Source: Cephalotus follicularis
Lineage: Eukaryota > Streptophyta > Magnoliopsida > Oxalidales > Cephalotaceae
Assembly: GCA_001972305.1 (NCBI GenBank)
Contig: BDDD01001365.1
Coordinates: 44,461-108,460, forward strand
Direction of reading: 5' to 3'
Length of the DNA stretch: 64,000 bases
Shown here: positions 11,535 through 22,514 of the stretch, piece by piece
How the letters are laid out: every line of letters begins with the position of its first letter
How positions within the stretch are numbered: the first letter of the stretch is position 1
Translations under genes and position numbers: made by a program
The notes under the pieces: model-generated
Seen by the model: only the letters and a program-made list of their open reading frames with translations
The model's database searches: none
What the model was told of the DNA's origin: nothing

Positions 11535-12840
11535 ATGGTGCCTCCACATCAGACTCGAGGAAGTGGCTTGGGTGGGGGACGAGGGGTCTCCCCAGCCAGA
11601 GAACGTGGTTAGGGTAGTGGAAGAGAGACCTCCCCACCAAATATGGATCAAGAACTGCCTCCTGTTAGACCTGGTGTAGGTTAACCCTAGTATGGTGGAA
11701 CAAGAGACTGGACCAGCTGTGGCAGCTGAGGTCTCGGTAGCACAGTCAGCAGCGCAGGCACATCCTCTGGTTGGTACCGGTGGTCAAGCAGAGTGGATGC
11801 AGTTTGCTACAATGATAGCACAAGCTTTGAGTAGTTCTCGACCTCAGACTTTACCGGTTGAACGTTTGCAACGTTTGGGTGCTGCAACTTTTGAGGGAAC
11901 GAATGATCCAGCGGATGCTGAGGCATGGTTGAATCATCTTGAGATGCTCTTTGTACAGATGGGAGCTTCCGATGACTCACAGTTGGACTTGCCATCTTCT
12001 TGGTAAGGAAGAATGCTCTTCGATGGTGGGAAGCTCTTCAAGCTAGGCATACTGATGTTGCTATGATCACTTGGGATGTTTTCAAGTGAGAGTTTCGTCA
12101 ATACTTCTTCCCGGCTACCTTCTTGAAGGGGAAGAGGAGAGAGTTTATGCACTTGCATCAAGGGAGTATGACCGTGACCCAGTATGAATACCGCTTTATG
12201 GAGTTGTCTCATTTTGCTCCGGCTTTGGTGGCAGACCAAGAGGAGAGGTGTGAGAAATTCTTAGATGGGTTGAATCTCGAGGTGCGACATACTGTGGCAG
12301 CAATGAATTGGACTATCTTTGGAGATTTGGTGGAATCTGCGAAGAGAGTTGAACAAAGTATTATGGAGCAGAGGAATCACCAAGAAAGGGGATATAAGAG
12401 AGATGGACAGCAGACTACTCAAGGGGAGGGTTCCTCTCGAGGACAAGGGAAACGAAAGTGATGGTTCCCCCAAAAGCAAGCTGACGGTGGAAACCGGGGA
12501 CATGCCAGATCTGATGGCCAGGGGACGTTTTCTCCGCAGTAGACGAGTCCTCCTACAACCAGTGGTGCGCAGCAGAACAAGCACCCGAGTCCATCAGTTT
12601 CTCAACAGCCTCCCAAGTGCCAGAGGTGTGGTCGCTTTCACTTTTGCAACTGTAGAGAGACCCGTGAGTGTTTCCAGTGTGGCCAGGTTGGGCACGTCAA
12701 GAGGAATTGTCCAGAAGCTCAGCAGACCTCAACGCACCTGGATCAACTGCCTTTAATAGACAACCTACGGGAGCCAGAGGTGGATCAATGGCTTCACAAG
12801 AGGGATCATCCAGGGCTAGTGGAAGTCGTTAGCAGGGTAG
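11535..12840 (+). pseudogene. Broken gag of G (capsid/nucleocapsid)
   Basis: The gag polyprotein forms the virus-like particle and binds the RNA. A likely start ATG at 11535 opens a Gly/Arg-rich N-terminus that stops at a TAG after about 25 codons. The capsid region continues in another frame at 11692-12006 (LQRLGAATFEGTNDPADAEAW), shifts frame near 11990 (consistent with loss of one base in a run), has an in-frame TGA near 12087, and continues at 12123-12461 with the conserved MTVTQYEYRFMELSHFAP block of retrotransposon gag. A CX2CX4HX4C zinc knuckle (CFQCGQVGHVKRNC) is at 12669-12710 in a further frame. At least three frame changes are present. Identification is firm. Confidence 0.88.
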
Positions 12841-12844
12841 ACCA

Positions 12845-13195
12845 GTGGCAATAGCTAAAGTCTATGCTCTGAACAGAGAAGATGCTCTTGGATCCGTGGA
12901 CGTGGCTATAGGAAAAGCTCTTATCTTTGGCAGAGATGCCACGGTTTTGTTTGACATAGGAGCCTTTTTATCTTTTGTTGCCCATGCATTTTGCACACAT
13001 GCATGTGGAGTGTTGAGTTCCTTGGACGAAGAGATCGCTGTATCTGTTCCTACGGGCCAGAGTTACAGTGTAGAGCGAGTCTACAGGGGTTGTGATGTTG
13101 TGATCAAGGAACGAAGTTTTGTAGCCAACCTTATTCCCTTCAAGTTTGAGGATTTTGATGCCATCCTGGGCATGGATTGGATGGTAAGGCACTGA
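12845..13195 (+). pseudogene. Aspartic protease region of G
   Basis: Pepsin-like retroelement protease that would cleave the polyprotein. The N-terminal GKALIFGRDATVLFD block is followed by D-I-G at 12953-12961, where active proteases have D-T/S-G; the second position is Ile, consistent with C-to-T change. The domain ends at the usual ILGMDWM block (about 13165-13185). A TGA at 13193-13195 separates it from RT in the same frame. Confidence 0.85.
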
Positions 13196-13198
13196 GCA

Positions 13199-14344
13199 GT
13201 GGTCGATTGTTCGTGTAAGGTTGTTTCCTTTTGCTTGCCCGACGAGTCAGGCGTGGAGTTAGTTTGCGAGCAGCGCTCGGTACCTCTGAAGTTGATCTCG
13301 GCTATGGATGCACATAAGGCTTTGGGTAAAGGTGCGCAAGGATTCTTAGCTCATGTGGTGGATACTCGAATGACTAAGCCAGTGGTAGGGGACATACCCG
13401 TGGTTTGTGAGTTTCCCGATGTCTTCCCCGACGAGATACCCGGTCCTCCTCTGGACAGGGAAATAGACTTTGGGATTGAGTTGATCCCTGGTGCGGCTCC
13501 TATATCCCTTGCTCCTTACCATATGGCACCTGTAGAGTTGAAAGAGTTAAAGGTATAGTTGGAAGACTTGTTAGATAAAGGATTTATTCGACCTAGTAGT
13601 TCTCCATGGGGTGCTCCGGTCCTGTTTGTGAAGAAGAAGGATGGGGCTATGCGCTTGTGTATCGACTATAGGCAACTTAATAAGGTTACTGTGCATAACA
13701 AGTATCCGTTGCCAAGGATAGATGACTTGTTTGATCAGTTGCGAGATGCCTGTGTGTTCTCTAAGATAGATCTTCGGACTTTATATCACCAGTCGAAGGT
13801 GAAGGAAGTGGATGTTCCGAAGACAGGCTTCAGTTCTCGTTATGGTCTCTATGAGTTCTCAGTTATGCCGTTTGGTTTAACCAATGCACCGGCTGCTTTC
13901 ATGGATTTGATGAATAGAGTGTTCCAACCTTTCCTGGACACTTTTGTGGTGGTGTTCATAGACGACGTGATGGTATACTCGCAGAGTATGGCTGAGCACG
14001 AGGAACACCTGAGGATTGTTCTGCAGACCTTGAGAAACCATTAGTTGTATGCTAAGCTCAGTAAGTGTGAGTTTTGGTTGGACAGGGTCGTGTTTTTGGG
14101 CCATGTGATCTCGGGCCAAGGTGTTGAAGTGGACCCGAGGAAGGTTGAAGCTGTGTTGACCTGGGAAAGACCCAAGAGTGTACATGAAGTGCACAGTTTC
14201 CTTGGACTTGCTGGCTATTACCGAAGGTTCGTGGAGGGATTCTCGGCAATAGCGGCTCCTCTGTCAAAGTTGACAAGGAAGGATGTAAAGTTCGTTTGGT
14301 CAGAGGACTCTGAAAAAGGCTTCCAGACGCTGAAGGATAAGTGA
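13199..14344 (+). pseudogene. Reverse transcriptase of G with its N-terminal linker
   Basis: RNA-directed DNA polymerase, in one frame interrupted by stops. The linker is at 13199-13558 (GVELVCEQRS, then VCEFPDVFPDEIPGPPLDRE). The RT core is at 13559-14044 with [36 protein letters not shown] and the catalytic [11 protein letters not shown] (Asp-Asp at 13961-13966). The thumb/connection is at 14045-14344 ([36 protein letters not shown]). In-frame stops are TAG at 13556 and 14042 and TGA at 14342; the TAGs stand where a CAG codon is expected. Confidence 0.93.
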
Positions 14345-14760
14345 ACGTCAACTCCGGTGTTGACCCTTCCTTCTCCGGGGGTTGGTTTTGTGGTTTGTAG
14401 TGATGCTTCTTTGCATGGTCTGGGTTGTGTGTTGATGCAAGAAGGGAAGGTTATTGCCTATGCTTCTCGGCAGCTGAAGGTTCATGAGCTCAGTTACCCT
14501 ACGCATGACTTGGAGTTAGCTGCGGTGGTGTTTTCTTTGAAGATATGGCGTCACTCTCTATATGGTGAAGTATTTGAATATGGGCTTGACCGCATTTGAT
14601 GAATAGAGTGTTCCAACCGCATTTGAATATGCGACAGAGGAGATGGATCGAGCTCATCAAGGATTATGACTATACCATCGAGTATCATCCTGGTAAGGCC
14701 AACGTGGTTGCTGATGCATTGAGCAGGAAGTCCTTCGCTTCCTTGGCTCATATACTTTTG
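14345..14760 (+). pseudogene. RNase H of G, scrambled in its C-terminal half
   Basis: RNase H removes RNA from the hybrid. 14357-14599 gives [32 protein letters not shown] and [17 protein letters not shown], all typical. After [10 protein letters not shown] the expected block with the next catalytic Asp is missing. A 25-bp copy of RT DNA (13905-13929) lies at 14594-14618, the frame changes, and the usual RQRRWIELIKDYDYTIEYHP block resumes at 14629. The catalytic centre is therefore lost. Confidence 0.88.
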
Positions 14761-16314
14761 GTTTACTTGCTGATGTTGGAACAGTTGAGGTCTTTGAGGG
14801 CAGAGCTGTCTGCCGAGGACAGTGGAGCAGTGTTGGCTTCTCTGCAAGTGAGGTATGTTTGGGAAGAGCAGATCAGGGGATTGCAGGAGAAGGACTGGAG
14901 GTTGGCCAATTTGTTGAAACAAGTCAGAGAGGGTTCTCGAACTGACTTCCATGTCAGGGGTGACAGTGCTCTAATGTTTGGAGAGAGGATATGTGTGCCA
15001 CATGTCGAGACGATCAAGCAGGAGATCCTAGAAGAAGCACATCGTTCTCCTTGGTCAATGCATGCTGGAAGTACCAAGATGTATCGTGACCTAAGGCAGT
15101 CTTTTTGGTGGCGGGGCATGAAGTGTGAGATTTCCAGGTTCGTGGCAAGGTGCCTGACATGTCAGCAGGTGAAGGCTGAGTGGCAGAAGCCTTCAGGTCT
15201 TCTTTAACCGCTTCCTATTCCAGTGTGAAAATGGGACAACATAGCGATGGACTTTGTCACTGGTTTTCCTCGGACGAGGAGTAAGCATGATGCTATATGG
15301 GTGATAGTAGATCGTTTGACCAAGTCTTCTCACTTCATACCTATAAGTAAGGACTTCGGTTTGGACAAGTTAGCTCGGTTGTATGTGGACGGTGTGATCA
15401 GGTTGCATGGGATCCCCAGTAGCATTGTTTCGGATAGAGACCCGAGGTTCACATCAAGATTCTGGCAGAGCTTGCAGAGGACGTTGGGTACGAAGTTGCG
15501 ACTCAGTATGGCGTACCATCCTCAGACCGATGGGCTGTCTGAGCGTGCTATCCAGATTGTTGAGGACATGTTGAGAGTCTGTGTCATGGATTTTTGAGGG
15601 AGTTGGGATGACCAATTTACTTTGATCGAGTTTGCCTATAAGAACAGCTTCCATGCGAGCATTGGTATGGCTCCTTATGAGGCTTTGTATGACATACGTT
15701 GTAGAACTCCTTTGTGTTGGAATGAGGTGGGAGAACACCAGTTGTTAGGACCAGAGTTGGTGAGGGAAGCAGCAGAGAAGGTGAAGGTGATCCAAGATTG
15801 TTTGCGTGAGGCCCAGAGTAGGCAGAAGAGCTACGCTGATAAGCGTCGTAAGGACTTGGAGTTCTCGGTAGGTGACAAGGTTTTCTTTAGGGTATCACCT
15901 TACATGGGGATTGTTCATTTTGGCAAGTGTGGGAAGCTTAGCCCAAGGTACATAGGACCTTTTGAGGTTGTGCAAAGGATTGGACCAGTGGCTTATCGTC
16001 TACCGTTACCTGAGGGGATGGCCAAGGTGCACGACGTGTTCCATGTATTTGTGCTGAGGAAATACGTTGCTCATCCTTCCCATGTGTTGATTGAGCCAGT
16101 GGTGTTGGTCGGGGAGGATTTACCAGTGTTGGCTTATGAGAAAGCCCTAGAGCAGATCTTAGACCGCCGAGAACAGGTGTTGAGGAATAAGACTGTTCCC
16201 TTGGTGAAGATCTTGTGGAAAAACCATGTAGCAGAAGAGGCTACCTGGGAACGTGAGGACCAAATGAGGGAATGTTACCCTTACTTGTTCCTTGGACCAG
16301 AGCTGGAATTTTGA
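14761..16314 (+). pseudogene. Integrase and chromodomain of G
   Basis: The integrase joins the cDNA to host DNA. It shows an HHCC zinc finger (EEAHRSPWSMHAGSTKMYRD ... CLTCQQ, about 15030-15170) and a DDE core: Asp 15250-15252 (MDFVTGFP), Asp 15433-15435 (IVSDRDPRF) and Glu 15541-15543 (GLSERAIQ), with exactly 35 residues between the second Asp and Glu. A GPY-type module (KLSPRYIGPFEVVQRIGPVA) and a C-terminal chromodomain-like end (QILDRREQVLRNKTVPLVKI, EEATWERED) follow. TAA at 15205 and TGA at 15595 interrupt an otherwise intact frame. The chromodomain places G among chromoviruses, probably Tekay/Del. Confidence 0.93.
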
Positions 16315-16326
16315 GGACAAAATTCC
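16305..16326 (+). other. Stem-loop just before the polypurine tract of G
   Basis: GGAATTTTG (16305-16313) pairs perfectly with CAAAATTCC (16318-16326) around an AGGA loop. The pol stop TGA (16312-16314) lies at the top of the 5' arm. E and C carry a related hairpin with different arms at the same place. Confidence 0.75.
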
Positions 16327-16330
16327 TTAA

Positions 16331-16341
16331 TGGGGAGAGGA
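16331..16341 (+). other. Polypurine tract of G
   Basis: TGGGGAGAGGA directly precedes the 3' LTR start (TGTAATGACC at 16342). It primes plus-strand synthesis. Confidence 0.85.
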
Positions 16342-16430
16342 TGTAATGACCTGCATTAATTTTGGGTAAATTGATGTTTGGGCTTAGGGGATAATTTTTT
16401 TTTTATTTTCTCCTTGGTTGTGGTTGGTTT
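16342..16430 (+). mobile_element. G 3' LTR, first 89 bp
   Basis: TGTAATGACCTGCATTAATT and onward matches the 5' LTR from 7043. It is interrupted at 16431 by B and resumes at 46072. Confidence 0.93.
16426..16430. repeat. Target-site duplication of element B (GGTTT), left copy
   Basis: GGTTT at 16426-16430 and 46067-46071 brackets B. The G 5' LTR at about 7125-7140 shows the joined sequence without B. Confidence 0.9.
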
Positions 16431-18981
16431 TGTTGGAACCCGGTAGGGGTCCCGGTCAATTTTGGCTCTAGGATGCAAGTGTGTATAATTTTAATTTTTC
16501 AAAAACACCAAGACTGCAAGTCAAGGTTCACACTTACATCTTACTACCAAAATCTATGCGCCTAGGATCCCCGTTTAATATTCAAACGAACTAACATAAA
16601 CAAGCATACATCCACTTTTCACATATATAAACACAGCAGAAACATTTAAATAGAAATCATACCAACGTCTGCGGCTCCATCACTTTGCCGCTACGCGCTT
16701 GCCGAAGCGACTGCCGGTTACCGGCTCCACTGCCGATTTCCGGCCAGTCCACGAAAACTTCAACCAAGACACCAACGGACTCCAAAAAATATGCTCTACC
16801 CACTGGTGGAAGAGACATGGCCGGATGCGCCCTGGAACGGCGGACAGAGGCGGTGACACGCACTGAGTTCGGACTCAGTGCGACTCGGTCAACGTACCAT
16901 GGACCGGTCGTTACATATGTGGACGGAAACACCCCAATAAACATAGCCATGCCCAAGAATCACCGTCAATCGCCATGGAAAGGGCGGTCACGGCAACCAG
17001 CCAGACCAACACGGCGAGTCAACGAGTCCCGGCCAAAACAGGGTCACCGTGACATCGGACCGCCATGTCCAACATCCAAAACCTGAAAGCAACCCAACCC
17101 AACTGAAGACTCACCGTGAATCAGCGTGGAACGCTGACCGGCGGTGCACAGCCCCCAAGTCGACAGGGTCGACTTGGTGCACAAAAACCCAGCCAACCAG
17201 TGCCAGTCACACCTAGACTAGGGTGAAAATAGGTAGAGCCAAGCCGGCTTTACCTTCCAGGACCACCAACGGCGAAAGAGAAGGCCGTACAATGGGAGAT
17301 GCACAAAGCGTCGGGTCCAAACCAAAGAGAGAGAAGAGAAAAATGGGAGAGAAAGAGAGAGAGGCTTACTGTGGATGAAAGCAGGCTTCTTTCCCCGATC
17401 TCCGACGTCGCCGCGTCGTCTTCTCTGACTGAATCGCACGCGTGGGGCGAAACGAACGAGACCCGTGCGTTTTCTCTCGCCTGGTAGCGCGCCCGTGCGC
17501 CAAAGACAAAACCCAAATTCCCTTTCTTTTGTTTTTCTCTTTTATTATAAATAACATAAAACTTCTCTCTTAGTTTTAAAGTATGTGCCGCGCACATCGT
17601 ATGTTAAACATACTCCCACTGTGATGTCTCTTAATATATCAAAATGACAATACGGTGGTAAATAAAATAAATAAATAAACCACTGATGACAAATTAACAT
17701 ATACTAGTTGAAACTAGATTTCCCGCCAAGCTAGCATGTGTGTAGCATGCATCGCTTTTCCAATAATCAAGTGGGACTCAAAAGCCCGGTTTGAATCCGG
17801 TACGACTATAAATTTCCCAAAACATCCCAGTAGTTCTGGTACGACCACCCTGATAGACCCCGACTATCAGAATGACCCTGGTGTGAATCCCATCACCCCC
17901 CGGATCCGTAGAATCAACTACGTCTATAAGTCGAAATCCGGTTAAACCAATACTTTATTCAGTCATCGACATATGTGTCATGTATCGTACGCCATACTGG
18001 GCTCCGACCGCGACCTATGGTTCGGAATAATGTCACCCCTTGGTAAAGTCGCGATAACTATAAATTTACGTACGCATTGAGACTTTCGGCAAAGACCCCT
18101 GGAAACCCCGTTTCGAGTCTGCCTATACCTGATCAAGGTTTTATGAGTCTCAACAGACATAAATAATATAGAGCAGATCACCCTTCATACGGGTATGACG
18201 ATCTCTTATTGCGAACTCGCCCATACATCTCAATGAAGCTCCCACAAGGCCCAAAGACAACCCTTTTGCCAGCACGTGGCTAGTGCTGTGGAAGGCAGAA
18301 ATCAAAGCCAACAGTTACAACACAATGCATGCCAGCCGCTCAGGTCTAACGATACAACGTAGCTCCACGAATGGTCTACTAGTCACCATAGACTATACAC
18401 TAGAGAGACTATAGGAATCCTATTGACATAGGTATGACTTTCCAAATAGCTTTCCTATGGTGGGTCTGTCCAGTCTCATGCTCCTTAGCACGAACCCCGC
18501 ATTATTCTTTAGGATAAATCCATATGGTAAAAAGATAATCCATCCTCCACTAAACCTGGGAGCAAGCATAATACAGCAAGTCTTTGCTGTTCAACAATTT
18601 CCTGAAGAAAGTGAACCTATGATTTGGAACATTCTATCAGAAGGGAGTAAGGATCTCACTCTCATAACCTCCCAGGTATGAGATCCAACCCCTCGAACGA
18701 CAGGGCACTATATGTGTACTCATATGACATGGTGATCACCCGATCCATTTAAGATGGTTTCAGATATACATAATACATATAGTGGGTTGCCATTGTTGAT
18801 TGAATATGCAATATAAAACACGAAAAGGAATTCAGATTGTATAAATAGATAGTGTAATATACACACATGCAGCCGCCCCGCAACTTAAAGAGATATCTCC
18901 AGTTAAGAAGTGCATCTCATACATACATATATATTTATGCAGAGCCACCTCGTGGCATGCAGGGACACCCCTACTCTAACA
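16431..18981 (-). mobile_element. B 3' LTR (left on the map)
   Basis: Aligns end to end with 43517-46066. Includes cassettes at 16820-17195, a purine-rich GAGAGAGAAGAG run (about 17326-17364) next to a reverse-strand donor-like AGTAAGCC (17364-17370), and a reverse-strand TATA-like TTATTTATAATAAAAG (about 17539-17554). The ORFs here (16685-17086, 17250-17597) recur with disruptions in the sister LTR and lack domains. Confidence 0.92.
16820..17195. repeat. GAGTCAAC / CACCGTGAATC cassettes in the B left LTR
   Basis: Three degenerate units: around 16857 (CACTGAGTTCGGACTCAGTG, with CTCGGTCAAC), around 16961 (GAATCACCGTCAATCGCC, then CGAGTCAACGAG), and around 17110 (CTCACCGTGAATCAGCGTGG, then AAGTCGACAGGGTCGACTT). 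The matching stretch in the right LTR is 43900-44285. Confidence 0.7.
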
Positions 18982-18994
18982 ATCTCCCACTTGG
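18982..18994 (-). other. Polypurine tract of B
   Basis: The reverse strand reads CCAAGTGGGAGAT followed by the LTR TGTT, the classic Copia arrangement. Confidence 0.88.
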
Positions 18995-19676
18995 ACCTCA
19001 AGCCATGAAGACCTTTAGCCAAAGCCAATCGCACTTCTTATGTCTCTTAAGTACTACAAATGCTCATGGCATTGGTGAGTGGGTCTGCCAAAATTTGCTC
19101 ACGTCGCAAATCTCTCTAGGATAATGTTTCCTCTGTATACGATATCATGAATCATATAATATAATGATACCGTTGCTTAAGTTTAGAGCGGTGATGAGAC
19201 TGGGTTCCATAGCCTGTGGAAAGGCCCCCTATCGTCGTCACTCTACACAACTGGACGAACAATAGATGGAACTACAAGAAGTTCCACAATGAACTTCCGC
19301 TGCCAAACAGCAACTTTTGGGTATCATAGGTTATAACATACTCTTATTCATGGTTGAGTCCACAGTATCCCACTGTTGTAGACTCCTCCAACTCATGCAG
19401 CACCTCCGTTCAGGACAATCACTTATCCTGATACGATGTCGCGATCATCTCGATCAAAAATGAAATAAGAGTTAACAAAACTCTTATTCAATTCACTATC
19501 TTCTCCATATGTCAAGAAGAAATCTTGAGTCACTCTCAGATCTCTTTAACAATTCCCAGTGCCTCTCACAGGGATTGCACTGATAATCGACTAGCCAGAC
19601 CCTTAGACTTGTACGACGTCAGGCCTAGAGCAAAGTATAATATTGCATGATGTAGCCTTTAGTCTAAGCTTAAGGT
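18995..19676 (-). pseudogene. RNase H C-terminal remnant of B
   Basis: The reverse strand at about 19060-19100 gives EQILADPLTNAMS, the ADPLTK signature at the end of Copia pol. Further decayed RNase H sequence runs to the C insertion and resumes at 30778. No open frame remains. Confidence 0.75.
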
Positions 19677-19681
19677 AGTCT
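19677..19681. repeat. Target-site duplication of element C (AGTCT), left copy
   Basis: AGTCT at 19677-19681 and 30773-30777 directly flanks the TGTCGC...GTTACA ends of C. Confidence 0.93.
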
Positions 19682-20820
19682 TGTCGCGCCCCGAACCGCA
19701 AGGGTAAACCTCCACGATCCGACGCGTGATATTCATTCTCTTCAGTCATTCAATCATATATAATCATACTCCAAAAAGTGCTATAAATTTAAAACTGTAA
19801 ATCAAAGTCATATAAGCGAAAGAACCATTATCTAACATCAGCGGAATAATCAAATCAAATAAAAACTAACTCTTAAAATCTCCCAAAATTTTGGCATGAA
19901 GTATTCGTTTATAGGACTAAACTCCCTGTAAAGAAAAACACATTTTATATCTCAACACACCCGAAGGAGGAATCAGCAGTTTATGTATATATACGGGCTC
20001 AGCCCTCAGCAATCACAACTAAACCAGTATCATATCATTCTAATGCCTCAAATGATGGGCTTGTCCCTATTTAATACATCAATACACATATCATAAGCAC
20101 TGCCACATGTCGGCAGGTCGATAGCTGAATAAAACATAACTATAATATATTTATATTTGTCTCAAATACATAGGGTTCCTTTTCACGATCCTTATACATA
20201 ACAAGCCTTATATCTCAATACATTTTAATCATAAACATGAGGCCCCTTTTATACAACTCTTATATTCAACTCATATAAGCAAATCCAAATACAAGAAACT
20301 CCATATACAATTGACTAACAAAATCTATTATAGAAAACCTATCCTTCTTAGCTTACCTCACTAAAGTCCATCACCTGTGCCTAAGCCTGACCCATTCAGC
20401 ACACAGGGGAAATGGATCAACGACATAATGTCGTGTAGGTATACTATGCTATGCATGCAAAAGTATAATAGTGTATGTGTGAAACAGTATATCAATGTAT
20501 GTCATGTAGTGCATCAGCATAATGGTGATATGTGTGCAACAGTATAATATATATGTATGGCATGTCGTGTGCATAAATGACAATTGCGGACGGCGTCAAT
20601 ATACCAACTGTCCCTAAGCAGTGGTATACTGGGCTGGTCCTAATCACATAAAAGTCCATAGGCATGCAGACACTCCATAAAAAATCCATATCTATCATAG
20701 GGACAACCAGTCCATAGGTCTGAGTACTACTCTGCCCCTCCGGCCCGAGATAGCACTACCACCGACTTCCTACCCCTTTGAGGTCGTAGCCGAGTGGGGA
20801 AGACATAACGCTGATCACAT

Positions 20821-20972
20821 CATGGCTAAGCCGTAAATACGGTCAGAGCCCATAAGTATATTGGTAAAGCCGTAAAAACGGTAAGAACCCGTAGTATAGT
20901 GGTAAAGCCGTAAAAACGGTCAGAACCCATTGTATGGTGGTAAAGCCGTAAAAACGGTCAGAACCCATAGGC
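20821..20972. repeat. 38-bp tandem repeat, four copies, C left LTR
   Basis: TAAAGCCGTAAAAACGGT recurs at 20865, 20903 and 20941, with a diverged fourth copy at 20827. Each unit holds CCGTAAAAACGG, an inverted pair (CCGT/ACGG). The right-LTR counterpart is 28061-28212. Confidence 0.85.
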
Positions 20973-21666
20973 ATCAGGAACCTCCAATGATGATGTGATC
21001 GATCACCCATAATCCTCGTGACGGAAACGTAGGTTATGGATGGGTTATCTCATAGGTCTCAAACAATAATATATATCATAGTCGTACCTTGTAATGCTCG
21101 TAACCCATAACATATATTTGTTTAAAGGATAGAGGCCACTTCATAAAGGATCTCAGAGGACCCACATCCATCAAATAATATAAAGATCTTTTCGTAATAA
21201 TAAGTCATTTTTCATATCCAATGGCCATTTTTGTGTCCATAATCCATTTTGTAATCAGTTTTTCATATATCGGTTGGTTGGTCCCTATCGAAGTTATAAT
21301 GAATGGAAAGGGAGTCCAAATGGGAGTATCCTCGCCCAGATGTCCCAATGGAAGTACCTGACCATTCTAAAATCCATAAAACAATGGAGAGGAAGTCCAA
21401 ATAAGATATCCGCGTCTCGATATCCCAATGGAACTATCCTGACCATTTTGAAAACCATTCAGAAACCATTTGCGTAAAACTCTTTTATTGAGTACTTTCC
21501 TTAAAACTTCACTTTGAACATCGATTTAGAAATCAAAAGTGATATAGAAGGATTTCCATAGGTTACAAAGCCTTAGGGAGGCTGTCTATTGAATCCGATT
21601 GAAGATAAAACCATTTTGGATGGAAAACCATGTAAAACGGTGTGTTTGGGTGAATAGGGCACTAAG

Positions 21667-22026
21667 CGTCGATGCTTAGCCCCGGGCGTCAACAGTTTTA
21701 AAAAGCACAAGTATAAAGCGTCAACAATTTGTTTTAAAGCATAAGGCACCGACTGTTTGGTTTAACTCATAAATGCGTTGACTGTAAGTTTAACACATAA
21801 AAGCGTCGACAGTTTTAGAAAGCACAAGTATAAAGAGTCAACGATTTGTTTTAAAGCATAAGGCGTCGACTGTTTGGTTTAACTCATAAAAGCGTCGACT
21901 GTAAGTTTAACACGTAATGGCGTCGACAGTTTTAGAAAGCATAAGTATAAAACATCGACTACTCGGTTTAAGACATGAAAGCGTCGACGGGTTTGGTTTT
22001 GAAAGCATAAAGCGTCGACAGTTTTG
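21667..22026. repeat. GCGTCGAC array, C left LTR
   Basis: About ten to twelve GCGTCGAC/GCGTCAAC words are spaced roughly 30-40 bp apart, separated by AGTTTTAGAAAGCA- or TTTGGTTTAACTCATAAA-like spacers. GTCGAC is a perfect palindrome. Offset from the LTR edge: about 2.0-2.35 kb. Confidence 0.85.
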
Positions 22027-22514
22027 GTAGAAAATGCAGTTTGTGAAAGAGTTTGTAAACCAATGGAACTATGTGCAAAACAGTTCAAAGCCCTTTTTAA
22101 GATTCATCCCATAGCCCGTGAATTAAGAGAGGGCAAGAACTCATCTCTTTTTAATTCAATATCAAACCCTTATATCATATGCCATATGCAATTATATATA
22201 TATATACAACCATGCATCCATACAAGTACAATTCGCACATCAATCCATATAATTAATTAGAATGCATGAATGTAATGCAAGCAATAGTATAACCTACCTC
22301 TTAGCAAATGAGCTCGTAAAGCTCAGAAATCCTCTATCCTTGATCATTTCATTTACCCTTGATCATTTCCATTATCCTGCATGCACAACACATTTCTGTT
22401 ACACTCTACACACGGAAACCAAGAACAACCACCATCGGAGCTTCGGCTAGTTTCCGGCCAACTCATTCAGCTCCGGTGAAACCCAAAAACATGTTACACA
22501 TTGGATGATATGTT

